64,000 bases of DNA from an uncultured Jannaschia sp. (GCA_947494145.1 CANLTZ010000006.1:1-64000), one strand, 5' to 3'; positions 47,924 to 57,315 are shown, numbered from the stretch's first letter. Numbers and translations are program-made. Notes: a model not told the origin generated them from the sequence alone.

Positions 47924-49801
47924 ATGTTGGGCAAGATCGAAAGCTGGGCACGGCACCTGCTTCGTATTCTGTCACCCAGTCAGAAGTATCTGATATTCTT
48001 AAGTCTTGATCTTGTTCTCGTCGTTTCAGCGCTCGCGTTGGCTGTCGGGCCAGCATCCCTTTTGCCGGTATTTTGGCCCACGTTGCTTGGCGCAACGTTC
48101 ATTTGGGCGGCGCTCGGATTGCCGCGATTGCATCTATTGGACTACGACGCCTTGGCATTTGGCCGCGTCGGCGTTGCAGTCGGCGGAGTCACGCTTGTGC
48201 TGGCCGTCTGGGCCATGATGCACGGATTTGTCATTCCCCCGGTTTCGTTTGCATTGTTTGCCAGCGCGCTTTTCGGGGTGGTCGCAGTGTCGCGCATTCT
48301 GCTGCTCCAGGTCGTCCTGATGATCTATCGCAGGGGGCACCGCGCGAAGCGTGTGGTGATCTACGGCGCCGGGCGCACCGGGACAGAGCTTGTGCAGGCC
48401 CTGCGCACCCATCGCTCCATCACGCCGGTGGCGTTTGTCGATGACAACACATCGCTTCAGGGCCGTCCCGTTGCGGGTCTGCCCGTTCTTGCCCCCGGAC
48501 GGCTGGCTGAGTTTGCGCGGGAACAGCGGATCCACCGCGTCCTTCTTGCAATGCCGTCGCTTGCTCCGCCCCGGCGGGCCGCGATTGCACGCCGTCTGCA
48601 GGATATGGGAATCGAAGTGCATTCGCTTCCCACCTTCGCACAGCTGATCGGGGTGGAGCGTCTGCCGGATGCCTTGGCACCCTTGCCGGGCCGGGCTTTC
48701 CTGGGTCGCAGCGAAGTGACGGAGATGCCGGACCTTGTGCAAGAAGGATATGGGGAAAAGTCCGTCCTCGTGTCCGGGGCCGGGGGCTCCATCGGGTCGC
48801 AGCTTTGCCGAAACCTGATCTACATGCGGCCCCGACGGCTGGTGTTGCTTGAATCCGCGGAACCCGCGCTGTTCCAAATCCATGAAGAATTACGGTCCGT
48901 TGCCCAGTCTTTGGGGGTCGAGGTGGTGCCTTGCCTGGGCTCTGTCACTGACGCTGGTGGCTTGGACAAGGTGCTGCGCAAGTATGAAGTCGAAGTGATT
49001 TTGCACGCCGCCGCCTACAAGCACGTGGCGTTGGTGCAGTCGAACCCGCTGGCAGGCTTGTCCAACAACACGCTTGGCACGCAGGTCTTGGCAGATGCCG
49101 CGGTGCGGGCGGGCGTGGAGCGATTTATCCTAATTTCAACCGACAAAGCTGTCCGCCCGGCCGGTTTGATGGGGGCCTCGAAGCGATTGGCCGAATTGGT
49201 TGTGCTGGACCAGGCGGCGCGGGCAAAGAAGACCGTCTTCGCCATGGTGCGGTTTGGAAATGTGCTGGGGTCTTCGGGGTCTGTCATCCCGATCTTCCAG
49301 GACCAGATCCGACGCGGTGGCCCTGTGACCGTCACCCACCCCCTGGTGACACGCTATTTCATGACGATTGAAGAAGCTGCGCGTCTGGTCATTCAGGCCG
49401 GTGCCATGGCTGAGGGTGGTGAAGTCTTCATCCTCGATATGGGTGAACCCGTCCGCATTACCGACCTTGCCCGTCAGACCATCGAGGCGGCGGGCTACAC
49501 GGTACAGGATGACCGTAATCCCGGCGGCGACATCGCCATTCGCTATATCGGTCTGCGCCCGGGCGAAAAGCTGCATGAAGAGTTGTTCATCGACGGTTCT
49601 GAGCGCCCGACCGAAAACGCGCGGATCTTCCGCGCGCGCGACGCCGCAATGTCGGAGTTTGAGACCGCTGAGATGATCCGCGATCTGCGACGCGCAGTCG
49701 ATAGCGGCGACGAAGGGGCTGCCCTGGCTGCCGTCGAACGCCGCTTGGGCGCGCTTGAATTGCCCGCCCTGTCGCCTGGCCTGCGCGAAGGCAGGGTTTG
49801 A
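47924..49801 (+). CDS. CapD/FlaA1-family nucleoside-diphosphate sugar 4,6-dehydratase/epimerase
   Basis: The 625-residue membrane-bound enzyme has four hydrophobic spans in the first 130 residues. A first Rossmann domain follows (VVIYGAGRTGTELVQAL), then a large SDR domain from about residue 280 (VLVSGAGGSIGSQLCRN, HAAAYKHVALVQSNPL, STDKAVRPAGLMGASKR, PVTVTHPLVTRYFMTI). This is the WbpM/CapD/PglF type, which makes UDP-4-keto-6-deoxy sugars for surface glycans. In FlaA1-type enzymes the Tyr is replaced by Met (here GLMGASK), consistent with the family. GGGAGCAGG precedes the ATG. Confidence 0.94.
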   Translation: MLGKIESWARHLLRILSPSQKYLIFLSLDLVLVVSALALAVGPASLLPVFWPTLLGATFIWAALGLPRLHLLDYDALAFGRVGVAVGGVTLVLAVWAMMHGFVIPPVSFALFASALFGVVAVSRILLLQVVLMIYRRGHRAKRVVIYGAGRTGTELVQALRTHRSITPVAFVDDNTSLQGRPVAGLPVLAPGRLAEFAREQRIHRVLLAMPSLAPPRRAAIARRLQDMGIEVHSLPTFAQLIGVERLPDALAPLPGRAFLGRSEVTEMPDLVQEGYGEKSVLVSGAGGSIGSQLCRNLIYMRPRRLVLLESAEPALFQIHEELRSVAQSLGVEVVPCLGSVTDAGGLDKVLRKYEVEVILHAAAYKHVALVQSNPLAGLSNNTLGTQVLADAAVRAGVERFILISTDKAVRPAGLMGASKRLAELVVLDQAARAKKTVFAMVRFGNVLGSSGSVIPIFQDQIRRGGPVTVTHPLVTRYFMTIEEAARLVIQAGAMAEGGEVFILDMGEPVRITDLARQTIEAAGYTVQDDRNPGGDIAIRYIGLRPGEKLHEELFIDGSERPTENARIFRARDAAMSEFETAEMIRDLRRAVDSGDEGAALAAVERRLGALELPALSPGLREGRV

Positions 49802-50829
49802 CAGCGACCGAGCGGTCCGGCACCACGCCCGACATGCGGCGCGCTCTTGTTACCGGCTCGGCCGGGTTCATCGGATACCATCTGTCAGAGATTTTGCTGG
49901 CAAGCGGTTGGAAAATCGTCGGGCTGGATAACCTGTCGGACTACTACGACCCGAACCTGAAACGCAGACGCCACGCCCTGTTGGGCGCAGGCTTCACGCC
50001 GGTCATCGGCGACGTGTCGGAGCCCGGTCTGATTGCCGAGTTGATGGCCCAGCATCGCCCGGATGCCGTCATCCACCTAGCCGCACAAGCCGGGGTACGG
50101 CATTCCATTGATGCGCCTCGCGACTACGTGCAAGCAAACTTGCTTGGCACGTTCGAGGTGCTGGAAGCCGCCCGTGCCCATCCGCCTGCGCACCTGCTCA
50201 TGGCCTCCACCTCATCGGTTTATGGTGCCGGAACGGACATGCCGTACCGTGAGGTGCAGAAGGCCGACACGCAGATGTCCTTCTACGCGGCGACCAAGAA
50301 GGCCAATGAGGCCATGGCCCACAGCTACGCGCATCTCTACCGGCTGCCGGTCACGATGTTTCGGTTCTTCACGGTCTATGGGCCCTGGGGCCGGCCAGAC
50401 ATGGCCTTGTTCAAGTTCGTTCGCGCGATCCTGGCGGGGGAGGCCATCGACGTCTACAATCACGGTCATATGCGGCGCGACTTCACTTATGTGACCGATC
50501 TGGTGGGCGGAATTGCGGAGCTTATTGATGCCGTGCCCGGGGATACGCCTGTGTCGCCGCGGGACAGTCTCAGCCCCGTGGCGCCGTTTCGCGTCGTCAA
50601 CATCGGCAACGGAGAAACGGTCGAGCTTGGTCGCTTCATCGCCGCCATCGAAGCCGCCACGGGCCGCACAGCCAAGCGGAACCTGATGGACATGCAGCCC
50701 GGTGATGTCCCCGCCACTTGGGCCGACACGGGCCTGCTGCGCGACCTGCTCGGTCACGCTTTGCCCCGGACGCCGATCGAAAAAGGCGTACAGGCTTTCG
50801 TGGATTGGTATCTTGCCAACCAGATTTGA
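49798..50829 (+). CDS. UDP-glucuronate 4-epimerase-like NAD-dependent epimerase
   Basis: The 343-residue SDR has RRALVTGSAGFIGYHL, DNLSDYYDPNLKRRR, HLAAQAGVRHSIDAPRDYV, SSVYGAGTDMPY and the catalytic Tyr-x3-Lys in SFYAATKKANE. The YYD...LK segment and FRFFTVYGPWGRPDMA are marks of the CapI/LpsL UDP-glucuronate 4-epimerase group. Together with the nearby UDP-glucose dehydrogenase it would supply UDP-galacturonate. The start is TTG 49798 overlapping the previous stop, or ATG 49834 (MRRALVTG), which lacks a good site. Confidence 0.92.
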   Translation: MTATERSGTTPDMRRALVTGSAGFIGYHLSEILLASGWKIVGLDNLSDYYDPNLKRRRHALLGAGFTPVIGDVSEPGLIAELMAQHRPDAVIHLAAQAGVRHSIDAPRDYVQANLLGTFEVLEAARAHPPAHLLMASTSSVYGAGTDMPYREVQKADTQMSFYAATKKANEAMAHSYAHLYRLPVTMFRFFTVYGPWGRPDMALFKFVRAILAGEAIDVYNHGHMRRDFTYVTDLVGGIAELIDAVPGDTPVSPRDSLSPVAPFRVVNIGNGETVELGRFIAAIEAATGRTAKRNLMDMQPGDVPATWADTGLLRDLLGHALPRTPIEKGVQAFVDWYLANQI

Positions 50830-50840
50830 AAGCCTGCCAT

Positions 50841-51530
50841 ATGCCCGCCCTGTTTGACCTGCCGCAACTGCCAAGCCTGCCTGTCACGGGCATGCCCGAC
50901 ACCTATCCAGTAGGGCGCGTCTTCTGCGTTGGCCGCAACTATGCCGCCCATGCCGCCGAGATGGGGAATGAGGTTGATCGCGAGGCACCGTTCTACTTCA
51001 CCAAGTCGGTGTTTTCGGTGGCCTTGTCGGGACAGACGCTTCCTTATCCGCCGGGCACGTCCGACTACCATCACGAGATGGAGCTGGTGATGGCAATCGG
51101 CGCGCCTGCCTTTCGTGTGTCATACGATGCGGCCGGTGCGGCCATCTTCGGATATGGCTGCGGGCTCGATATGACGCGCAGGGATTTACAGGCCATGGCC
51201 AAGGAAAAGCGGCGTCCCTGGGATCTGGGCAAGGATGTCGAAGGCTCCGCCGTGCTCGGCCCGCTCACAAAGGGGTTCCTGCCAACGTCAGACGTGCCCA
51301 TCACCTTGGATGTCAACGACGACACGCGGCAGGATGCGACGTTGGGCGAGATGATCCACGATTGCCAGGCCATCGTCGCAGACCTGTCTCGTTTCTATCA
51401 CCTGCGACCGGGCGACGTGATCATGACCGGCACACCGGCGGGTGTCGGGCCGGTGCAGCCCGGCGACCATCTGATCGGCCGCATCGAGGGGCTTGCGCCG
51501 GTTGAGTTGCGGATCGGCAACCCCGAATAG
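50841..51530 (+). CDS. Fumarylacetoacetate hydrolase family protein
   Basis: The 229-residue FAH-fold protein has RVFCVGRNYAAHAAEMGNEV, FYFTKSVFSVAL, DYHHEMELVMAIG with metal-ligand Glu residues, GYGCGLDMTRRDLQ and the ending DVIMTGTPAGVGPVQPGD. Relatives are acylpyruvases or oxaloacetate decarboxylases. Catabolic chemistry is unexpected inside a polysaccharide operon, yet it lies 11 bases after the epimerase and 3 bases before a glycosyltransferase. The ATG at 50841 lacks a strong site. Confidence 0.92.
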   Translation: MPALFDLPQLPSLPVTGMPDTYPVGRVFCVGRNYAAHAAEMGNEVDREAPFYFTKSVFSVALSGQTLPYPPGTSDYHHEMELVMAIGAPAFRVSYDAAGAAIFGYGCGLDMTRRDLQAMAKEKRRPWDLGKDVEGSAVLGPLTKGFLPTSDVPITLDVNDDTRQDATLGEMIHDCQAIVADLSRFYHLRPGDVIMTGTPAGVGPVQPGDHLIGRIEGLAPVELRIGNPE

Positions 51531-51533
51531 GCC

Positions 51534-52388
51534 ATGACTGGTTTGCGTGCCGTCGTCATCATCCCCCACCGGGACGACCCGCAGCGCCTCGCCAAATGTT
51601 TGGACGCCCTTTGCTCGACCTGTCCGTCCGATGTCGGCGTTGTGGTGGTCGATAACGGTTCAACCATGGCGGTGGATGACATCGTCGCGCGGCATGAGAA
51701 CGCGACGCTTCTCCTGGAGGCGCGGCCTGGCGCCGCCCATGCCCGCAATACGGGCGTTGCCGGAACCGATGCGCCTGTCCTGCTGTTCACCGACGCCGAT
51801 TGCGTCGCTGCGTCGGATTGGGTGGAAAGGGCGCTTGTCGTCATCGAAGGGCGCGACGCGGTCGGCGGCGCGGTTGCAGTCTTTCACGAGACGCCGGGCC
51901 CGCTGAGCGGCGCGCAGGCCTTTGAGGCAGCATTCGCTTTCCAGACGCACCGCTATATCACGCGGGAGCGCTATGCCGTCACCGCCAATCTGGTCGTCCG
52001 CCGTGCCGTCTTCGAGGCCGTGGGCCCCTTCAGGCCCGATGTCGCCGAGGATCGTGACTGGGGATTGCGGGCGCATGCGGCCGGTTTCGAAATGACCTAT
52101 GACCCGGCGCTTTGCGTCGCGCATCCGTCTAGGCCGGACTGGGCGGCGCTGCGGCGCAAGTGGCGGCGGGTGACCGATGAAGGCTTTGCCTTGCATCTGG
52201 ATCGCGGCGGCAGCCGGGTCTATTGGGCCGGTCGGGCGATGCTGTTGCCGTTTTCCATCCCGGTCCATGCGCCCCGTCTGTTGCGCCACCCGGATCTGAG
52301 CGCCAGTGAAAAGCTGGGCGGATTAGCCACTTTGGCGCGCTTGCGACTGTTGCGCATGGGTTGGATGCTGCGGCAGGTGTCGACATGA
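51534..52388 (+). CDS. Glycosyltransferase family 2
   Basis: The 284-residue cytoplasmic GT-A enzyme opens with VVIIPHRDDPQRLAKCLDAL and has the early VVVDNGST, the DxD motif FTDADCVAA and ERYAVTANLVVRRAVFEAVGPF, then EDRDWGLRAHAAGFEM. It transfers a sugar from a nucleotide donor to the growing glycan. Neither donor nor linkage can be read. The C-terminus has a hydrophobic, basic tail (WAGRAMLLPFSIPVHAP) likely to touch the membrane. The ATG at 51534 follows the FAH stop by three bases. Confidence 0.92.
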   Translation: MTGLRAVVIIPHRDDPQRLAKCLDALCSTCPSDVGVVVVDNGSTMAVDDIVARHENATLLLEARPGAAHARNTGVAGTDAPVLLFTDADCVAASDWVERALVVIEGRDAVGGAVAVFHETPGPLSGAQAFEAAFAFQTHRYITRERYAVTANLVVRRAVFEAVGPFRPDVAEDRDWGLRAHAAGFEMTYDPALCVAHPSRPDWAALRRKWRRVTDEGFALHLDRGGSRVYWAGRAMLLPFSIPVHAPRLLRHPDLSASEKLGGLATLARLRLLRMGWMLRQVST

Positions 52389-52463
52389 CTTCGCCATACA
52401 GGCTTGCAAATGGGCGCCTGCGCGGGGACCAAGGACCCCGGAAGCGGTGAAGACGGGTGAGCT

Positions 52464-53768
52464 ATGCGCATTGCGATGATCGGAACGGGATATGTGGGCC
52501 TGGTGTCCGGTGTTTGTTTTTCCGATTTCGGGCACGAAGTGTGCTGCGTGGACCGCGACCCCGACAAGATCGCTATGCTAGAAGGCGGCAAGGTTCCCAT
52601 CTTCGAGCCGGGGCTGGACGACCTGATGGCGCGGAACGTTGGGGCAGGACGCCTGACATTCACCACAGACCTAAAGGCGGCGGTTGACGGGGCCGAGGCT
52701 ATTTTCATCGCCGTCGGCACGCCGACGCGCCGCGGCGACGGGCATGCCGACCTGACCTATGTGATGGCCGCCGCTGAGGAAATCGCAAAGGCGCTGACCG
52801 GCTATGCCGTGGTCGTCACCAAGTCCACCGTGCCCGTGGGCACCAACCGCAAAGTCGCCGAAGTCATGGCGGCGGCGAACCCCGATGCGGCCTTCGACGT
52901 TGCCTCAAACCCCGAATTCCTGCGCGAAGGCGCGGCCATCGACGACTTCATGCGCCCCGATCGCGTGGTTGTTGGCGTCGAAAGCGACCGCGCCGGGCAG
53001 GTCATGTCCGACATCTACCGCCCCCTTTATCTGCGCGATTTCCCGATCATGATCACCGATCTCGAATCGGCTGAGATGATCAAATACGCCTCCAATGCGT
53101 TTCTTGCGACGAAGATCACCTTCATCAATGAGATTGCCGCGCTTTGCGAACGGGTCGGCGCGGACGTCAAGAAGGTCTCCAAGGGGATGGGGCTTGATGG
53201 GCGGATCGGGAACAAGTTCCTCCATGCCGGGCCAGGCTATGGCGGCTCCTGCTTTCCGAAGGACACGGCCGCCCTGGCACGCATCGGGCAGGAACATGCC
53301 TCCCCCATGCGGATCACCGAGGCCGTCATTCAGGTCAATGACGGTGTCAAAGGGCGCATGATCGAAAAGCTGCGCGACCTTTGCGATGGGGTGTTCAACG
53401 GCAAGACCGTCGCGGTGCTGGGTGTGACCTTCAAGCCCAATACAGATGACATGCGCGAAGCGCCAAGTTTGACCATCGTGCCAGCCCTTGTGGGCGGGGG
53501 CGCGAAGGTACGGGTCGTTGACCCCGAAGGGCGCCGCGAAGGGGAAGACCTGCTTCCGGGGGTTGCTTGGTGCGCCGACCCTTATGAGGCGGCCAGCGAT
53601 GCCGACCTGTTGGTGCTGCTGACAGAATGGAATGAGTTTCGCGCGCTCGACCTAACGCGCCTGTCCGCTTCAATGCGGAAGGCGCGGATGGCCGATTTGC
53701 GCAACATCTACAATCGCGACGACGTGCTGGATGCCGGTTTCGTCGCTTATGAAGCCGTGGGGCGTTGA
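52464..53768 (+). CDS. ugd: UDP-glucose 6-dehydrogenase
   Basis: Ugd oxidises UDP-glucose to UDP-glucuronate with two NAD. The 434-residue protein has MIGTGYVGLVSGVCFSDFGH, VGTPTRRGDGHADLTYV, KSTVPVGTNR, SNPEFLREGAAIDDF and the catalytic Cys263 in GYGGSCFPKDT. The C-terminal domain has VLGVTFKPNTDDMREAPS. It supplies the substrate for the epimerase two genes upstream. The start is ATG 52464 after a 75-base gap. Confidence 0.97.
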   Translation: MRIAMIGTGYVGLVSGVCFSDFGHEVCCVDRDPDKIAMLEGGKVPIFEPGLDDLMARNVGAGRLTFTTDLKAAVDGAEAIFIAVGTPTRRGDGHADLTYVMAAAEEIAKALTGYAVVVTKSTVPVGTNRKVAEVMAAANPDAAFDVASNPEFLREGAAIDDFMRPDRVVVGVESDRAGQVMSDIYRPLYLRDFPIMITDLESAEMIKYASNAFLATKITFINEIAALCERVGADVKKVSKGMGLDGRIGNKFLHAGPGYGGSCFPKDTAALARIGQEHASPMRITEAVIQVNDGVKGRMIEKLRDLCDGVFNGKTVAVLGVTFKPNTDDMREAPSLTIVPALVGGGAKVRVVDPEGRREGEDLLPGVAWCADPYEAASDADLLVLLTEWNEFRALDLTRLSASMRKARMADLRNIYNRDDVLDAGFVAYEAVGR

Positions 53769-53772
53769 GTTA

Positions 53773-55014
53773 ATGAAGATCCTTTTCGTGCATCAAAACA
53801 TGCCGGGTCAGTACCGAGAAATGCTCGATTGGCTGGTCGCGCAGGGCGGGCATGAACTGGTCTTCCTGACCCAACGCCGCAACTTTCCCGACATGCCGGG
53901 GGTGCGAAAATACTTGTACAAATCTCACCACGTTCCCGACAAGAATGCCTATGGCCTGTCCCGTGTCTGGGAAGAAGCCGCAGGCTACGGGTACGGCGCT
54001 GCGCAGGCGGCCCTACGCCTCAAGAACGAGGGCTTCTTGCCCGATATCATCCTCGGCCATACCGGCTGGGGGGAGCTTTTATTCATGAAGCAAGCTCTGC
54101 CCGATGTGCCCGTTCTGGGCTTTTTTGAGTATTACTATATGCTGAGCGGCGGCCCGGTGGGCTTCGACCCCGAAGATCCGATTTCTGAGGCGACGGCCTA
54201 TCTGCTCCATGCCAGGAACGCTGTTCCGAACACGAATATCCACGCAGTCGATGCCGGCCTGTCGCCCACGCGCTGGCAGCGCGACACCTTTCCCGAGATG
54301 TTCCATGACAAGCTTTACGTCTGCCATGACGGCATCCGAACCGACCGCCTGAAGCCTGACCCGGATGTCAGCCTTAGCCTTGGCCGTGTTGGGAAGATCA
54401 CCCGCGACGATGAGATTTTCACCTATCTTGCCCGCAACATGGAAAGGACGCGCGGCTTTCACACCTTCATGCGTGCCTTGCCCGCCATCCAGAAAGCGCG
54501 GCCAAATGCACGTGTGCTGATCGTCGGCGGCTCGGGCGCGTCTTATGGCAAGGCCAGCCAAGCCGAAGGTGGCTTCCGGGCCGAGTTGGAACGCGAAGTG
54601 GGCCACCTCGTCGATTGGGATCGGGTGCATTTCCTGGGGCAGGTGCCTTACGGCGACTTCCAGAAGATCATCCAGATCAGCAGGTGCCACATTTACCTAA
54701 CCATGCCGTTCGTCCTGTCTTGGTCCCTGCTCGAATCCATGTCGATGGAGGCCACGATCGTCGCGAGCGACGTTCCTCCGGTACGCGAAGCCGTCACCCA
54801 TGGTGAAACAGGCCTGCTGATCGACTTCCACAGCCCGGATGCGTTGTCCGGGCAGGTCATCGACGTCCTGTCGGCGCCCGAATCCTTCGCGCATCTTGGC
54901 CCGGCGGCGCGCAAACATGTCGTGGCTGAATACGATTTCCTGACCAAGTGCCTTCCGCAGCATATTGAACAGATCAACGCGCTGGTCCCCGAAGATCGCC
55001 GTATTTCCATGTGA
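53773..55014 (+). CDS. Glycosyltransferase family 4 (GT-B)
   Basis: The 413-residue GT-B enzyme begins MKILFVHQNMPGQYREML, with an N-terminal acceptor domain. The C-terminal donor domain holds ARVLIVGGSGASYG, VHFLGQVPYGDF and the E-x7-E region SWSLLESMSMEATIVASDVPP, then EAVTHGETGLLID. The sequence FFEYYYMLSGG in the middle is characteristic of a subgroup seen in marine alphaproteobacterial polysaccharide loci. The start ATG 53773 falls four bases after the ugd stop. It ends the operon. Confidence 0.93.
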   Translation: MKILFVHQNMPGQYREMLDWLVAQGGHELVFLTQRRNFPDMPGVRKYLYKSHHVPDKNAYGLSRVWEEAAGYGYGAAQAALRLKNEGFLPDIILGHTGWGELLFMKQALPDVPVLGFFEYYYMLSGGPVGFDPEDPISEATAYLLHARNAVPNTNIHAVDAGLSPTRWQRDTFPEMFHDKLYVCHDGIRTDRLKPDPDVSLSLGRVGKITRDDEIFTYLARNMERTRGFHTFMRALPAIQKARPNARVLIVGGSGASYGKASQAEGGFRAELEREVGHLVDWDRVHFLGQVPYGDFQKIIQISRCHIYLTMPFVLSWSLLESMSMEATIVASDVPPVREAVTHGETGLLIDFHSPDALSGQVIDVLSAPESFAHLGPAARKHVVAEYDFLTKCLPQHIEQINALVPEDRRISM

Positions 55015-55021
55015 CGGCGCC

Positions 55022-55039
55022 GGGTGCCGGGCGGTGCCC
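55022..55039 (+). terminator. Possible weak terminator after the polysaccharide operon
   Basis: GGGTGCC (55022-55028) pairs with GGTGCCC (55033-55039), including two G-U pairs, over a four-base loop. The U-containing stretch TGTTGCTTTCCC follows. It could separate the glycan operon from the tungstate transporter genes. Confidence 0.35.
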
Positions 55040-55118
55040 TGTTGCTTTCCCGTCAACGCCGGTGGTCATGGCTGCGCGGATGGTTTTCAGTCTGCGCCGC
55101 GGGCGCTAGGGATTCGCC

Positions 55119-55823
55119 ATGGACGACCTGATTGCCGGGCTCGCCGCGGCGTTCCGGTTGATCGTCACGGCAGACCCGGAACTGATTGAGATCTCGATCC
55201 GGTCACTCCAGGTGACCCTGACAGCCGTGGCCATTGGTTGCCTATTGGGCTTGCCGTTGGGCGCTTGGCTTGCCGTGCGACGCTTTCGCTGGCGGCGCGG
55301 GGTGATCGCGACGCTCAATGCCTTGATCGGCTTGCCGCCGGTCGTCGTCGGGCTGGTGGTCTATCTGATGCTGTCCCGTTCTGGCCCGTTCGGTGTGCTG
55401 GGGCTGTTGTTCACGCCCACCGCGATGATCATCGCGCAGGTCATCATCGTGACACCGCTGGTCGCCTCCATCGCGCACCAAGCCATGCGGGAGCTTTGGG
55501 CAGAATACCACGACCTGCTGATTTCCATGAACGCTACCAAGACGCAGCGCATCTTGACGCTGCTGATCGACGGGCGCCGCGCCTTGCTGCTGGCGGCCCT
55601 TGCCGGGTTTGGCCGCGCCATTGGGGAGGTCGGTGCCATCATGATCGTGGGGGGCAATATTGACGGGGCGACACGGGTGTTGACCACGGCCATCGCCCTC
55701 GAAACGGGGCGCGGCGATTTCGCCCTCGCCCTTGGTCTGGGCATCGTCCTGATCGTGCTGTCGCTGCTTATATCCGGTGCAAGCCACTGGGCCATGCGCA
55801 CGGAAAGGCAGGGCCGATGGTAA
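55119..55823 (+). CDS. tupB: Tungstate ABC transporter permease
   Basis: The 234-residue inner-membrane permease has about five spans and the binding-protein-dependent transport signature near YHDLLISMNATKTQRILTL and GRAIGEVGAIMIVGGNIDGATRV, which is typical for TupB. The MetI-type EAA loop contacts the ATPase. It is followed by an ATPase and a periplasmic binding protein in overlapping frames. The TupB identity rests on the GNIxxxTRVLTTAIALE signature and on the adjacent binding protein. Confidence 0.9.
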   Translation: MDDLIAGLAAAFRLIVTADPELIEISIRSLQVTLTAVAIGCLLGLPLGAWLAVRRFRWRRGVIATLNALIGLPPVVVGLVVYLMLSRSGPFGVLGLLFTPTAMIIAQVIIVTPLVASIAHQAMRELWAEYHDLLISMNATKTQRILTLLIDGRRALLLAALAGFGRAIGEVGAIMIVGGNIDGATRVLTTAIALETGRGDFALALGLGIVLIVLSLLISGASHWAMRTERQGRW

Positions 55824-56530
55824 GCGCGCTGCCCCTGCATCTTGAGGCCGCAACCCTGCGCAGACGGGGTCGCGTCTTGGTGGGACCCGTCGACCTGTCC
55901 CTGGATGCCCGCGATGGTGGGGTGACCGTGGTGATCGGGCCCAACGGGTCTGGCAAGACATCGCTGCTGCGGATGATGCACGGCCTTCAGCGCGCCGAAG
56001 GACAGGTCCGCTGGGCCTTACCCGCCGATGAGGCACGCCAGCGACAGGCCTATGTATTCCAGCAACCCATCGTGCTGCGCCGGTCTGTCCTGGCCAATCT
56101 GGCCTTCCCTCTGCGCTTGCGCGGTGTGCCCCGGCCGGCGGCTTTCGCCCAGGCAGAAGAACAGGCGGCGCGCTTCGGCCTAACCGGCCTGCTGCGCCAG
56201 GCCGCACCGTCCTTGTCGGGCGGCGAAACGCAGCGCCTTGCCTTGGCCCGCGCGCTGATCACGCAGCCTGAGATCCTCTTTGCCGATGAGCCCTGCGCCG
56301 CCCTTGACGGCAGCGCCACGCGCGAGATCGAGGCACGATTGGTCGAGGCCGCGCAATCCACGCGCCTCGTCATGGCGACCCATGATATGGGGCAGGCGCG
56401 TCGCATTGCGTCCGAAGTCGTCTTCCTGCTTCATGGAAAGGTGCACGAAACGGGGCCCGCCGGGGCCTTCTTCGCCGGGCCGAAGACAGAAGCGGCTGCG
56501 GCATTTCTAAGGGGGGATATCGTCGAATGA
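55817..56530 (+). CDS. tupC: Tungstate ABC transporter ATP-binding protein
   Basis: The 237-residue ATPase has Walker A GPNGSGKTSLL, the Q-loop VFQQPIVLRRS, signature LSGGETQRLALARAL, Walker B ILFADEPCAALD and the H-loop MATHDMGQARRIA. It powers tungstate import with TupB. Its ATG overlaps the permease gene by seven bases and its stop overlaps tupA (ATGA), so the three are translated together. Confidence 0.92.
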   Translation: MVSALPLHLEAATLRRRGRVLVGPVDLSLDARDGGVTVVIGPNGSGKTSLLRMMHGLQRAEGQVRWALPADEARQRQAYVFQQPIVLRRSVLANLAFPLRLRGVPRPAAFAQAEEQAARFGLTGLLRQAAPSLSGGETQRLALARALITQPEILFADEPCAALDGSATREIEARLVEAAQSTRLVMATHDMGQARRIASEVVFLLHGKVHETGPAGAFFAGPKTEAAAAFLRGDIVE

Positions 56531-57315
56531 TCCGCGCTTTCATCCTGGCGCTTCTGATGCCGTTGGCAGTGCAGGCCGACACCATGCGCATGGCCGTCAC
56601 CACGTCCTTCAACAATTCCGGTCTGGCCGATGTGCTGCTGCCCGCCATCGAGGCTGACACCGGTTTGCAGGTCCAGCTTCTGGTCGTCGGCACAGGGCAG
56701 GCGCTGCGCCTTGGCGCGGCGGGCGATGTAGATGCGGTCCTCGTCCATTCCAGAACGGCGGAGGAGGCCTTCGTTGCCGAAGGCTCCGGCACGCATCGGC
56801 GTGAAATCATGTATAACGACTTCGTCGTGGTGGGCCCCGTCGATGACCCGGCGGGGGCGAGCGACGCGGCAACGGCGGCCGACGCGCTCACGCGCATATC
56901 CGAGACCGCGGCGCCCTTCGTCAGCCGCGGCGATGACAGCGGCACCCACAAGGCCGAGTTGCGGCTGTGGGACAGCGCGGGCATCGCGCCCGAAGGCGAT
57001 TGGTATCGCCCGGTGGGCGCGGGCATGGGTGCTGCGCTGAACACGGCAGCGGGCATGGGGGCCTATGTGCTGTCAGACCGGGCGTCTTGGCTGAACTTCG
57101 GCAACAAGGACGGCATGGCCATCGCGTTCCAGGGGGACCCGGTGCTGTTCAACCAATATGCTTATCTGCCCGTGAACCCCGCCAAGCATGACCATGTGAA
57201 AGCCGAGGCGGCGGCGCGGCTGGAGGATTGGCTCGTCTCACCCAAGGCCCAAGCGCTGATCGACGGATACCGCATCGCGGGTGAGCAGCTTTTCACCTTC
57301 AACGCCCAGCGCTGA
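56527..57315 (+). CDS. tupA: Tungstate-binding periplasmic protein
   Basis: The 262-residue substrate-binding protein has a signal peptide (MIRAFILALLMPLAVQA, cleavage about residue 18). It then has the TupA-type oxyanion site AVTTSFNNSGLADVLLP, followed by VGTGQALRLGAAGDVDAVLVHSR and SRGDDSGTHKAE, the last binding the anion. TupA proteins are selective for tungstate over molybdate, though sequence alone does not prove it here. Its position beside formate-dehydrogenase accessory genes supports tungsten use. Confidence 0.92.
   Translation: MIRAFILALLMPLAVQADTMRMAVTTSFNNSGLADVLLPAIEADTGLQVQLLVVGTGQALRLGAAGDVDAVLVHSRTAEEAFVAEGSGTHRREIMYNDFVVVGPVDDPAGASDAATAADALTRISETAAPFVSRGDDSGTHKAELRLWDSAGIAPEGDWYRPVGAGMGAALNTAAGMGAYVLSDRASWLNFGNKDGMAIAFQGDPVLFNQYAYLPVNPAKHDHVKAEAAARLEDWLVSPKAQALIDGYRIAGEQLFTFNAQR

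Noticed and set aside
55015-55118. Molybdenum/tungsten cofactor riboswitch before tupB
   Set aside because: The 104-base gap is shorter than that RNA class, and I could not fit its conserved helices. A covariance-model search for the Moco RNA motif would settle it.
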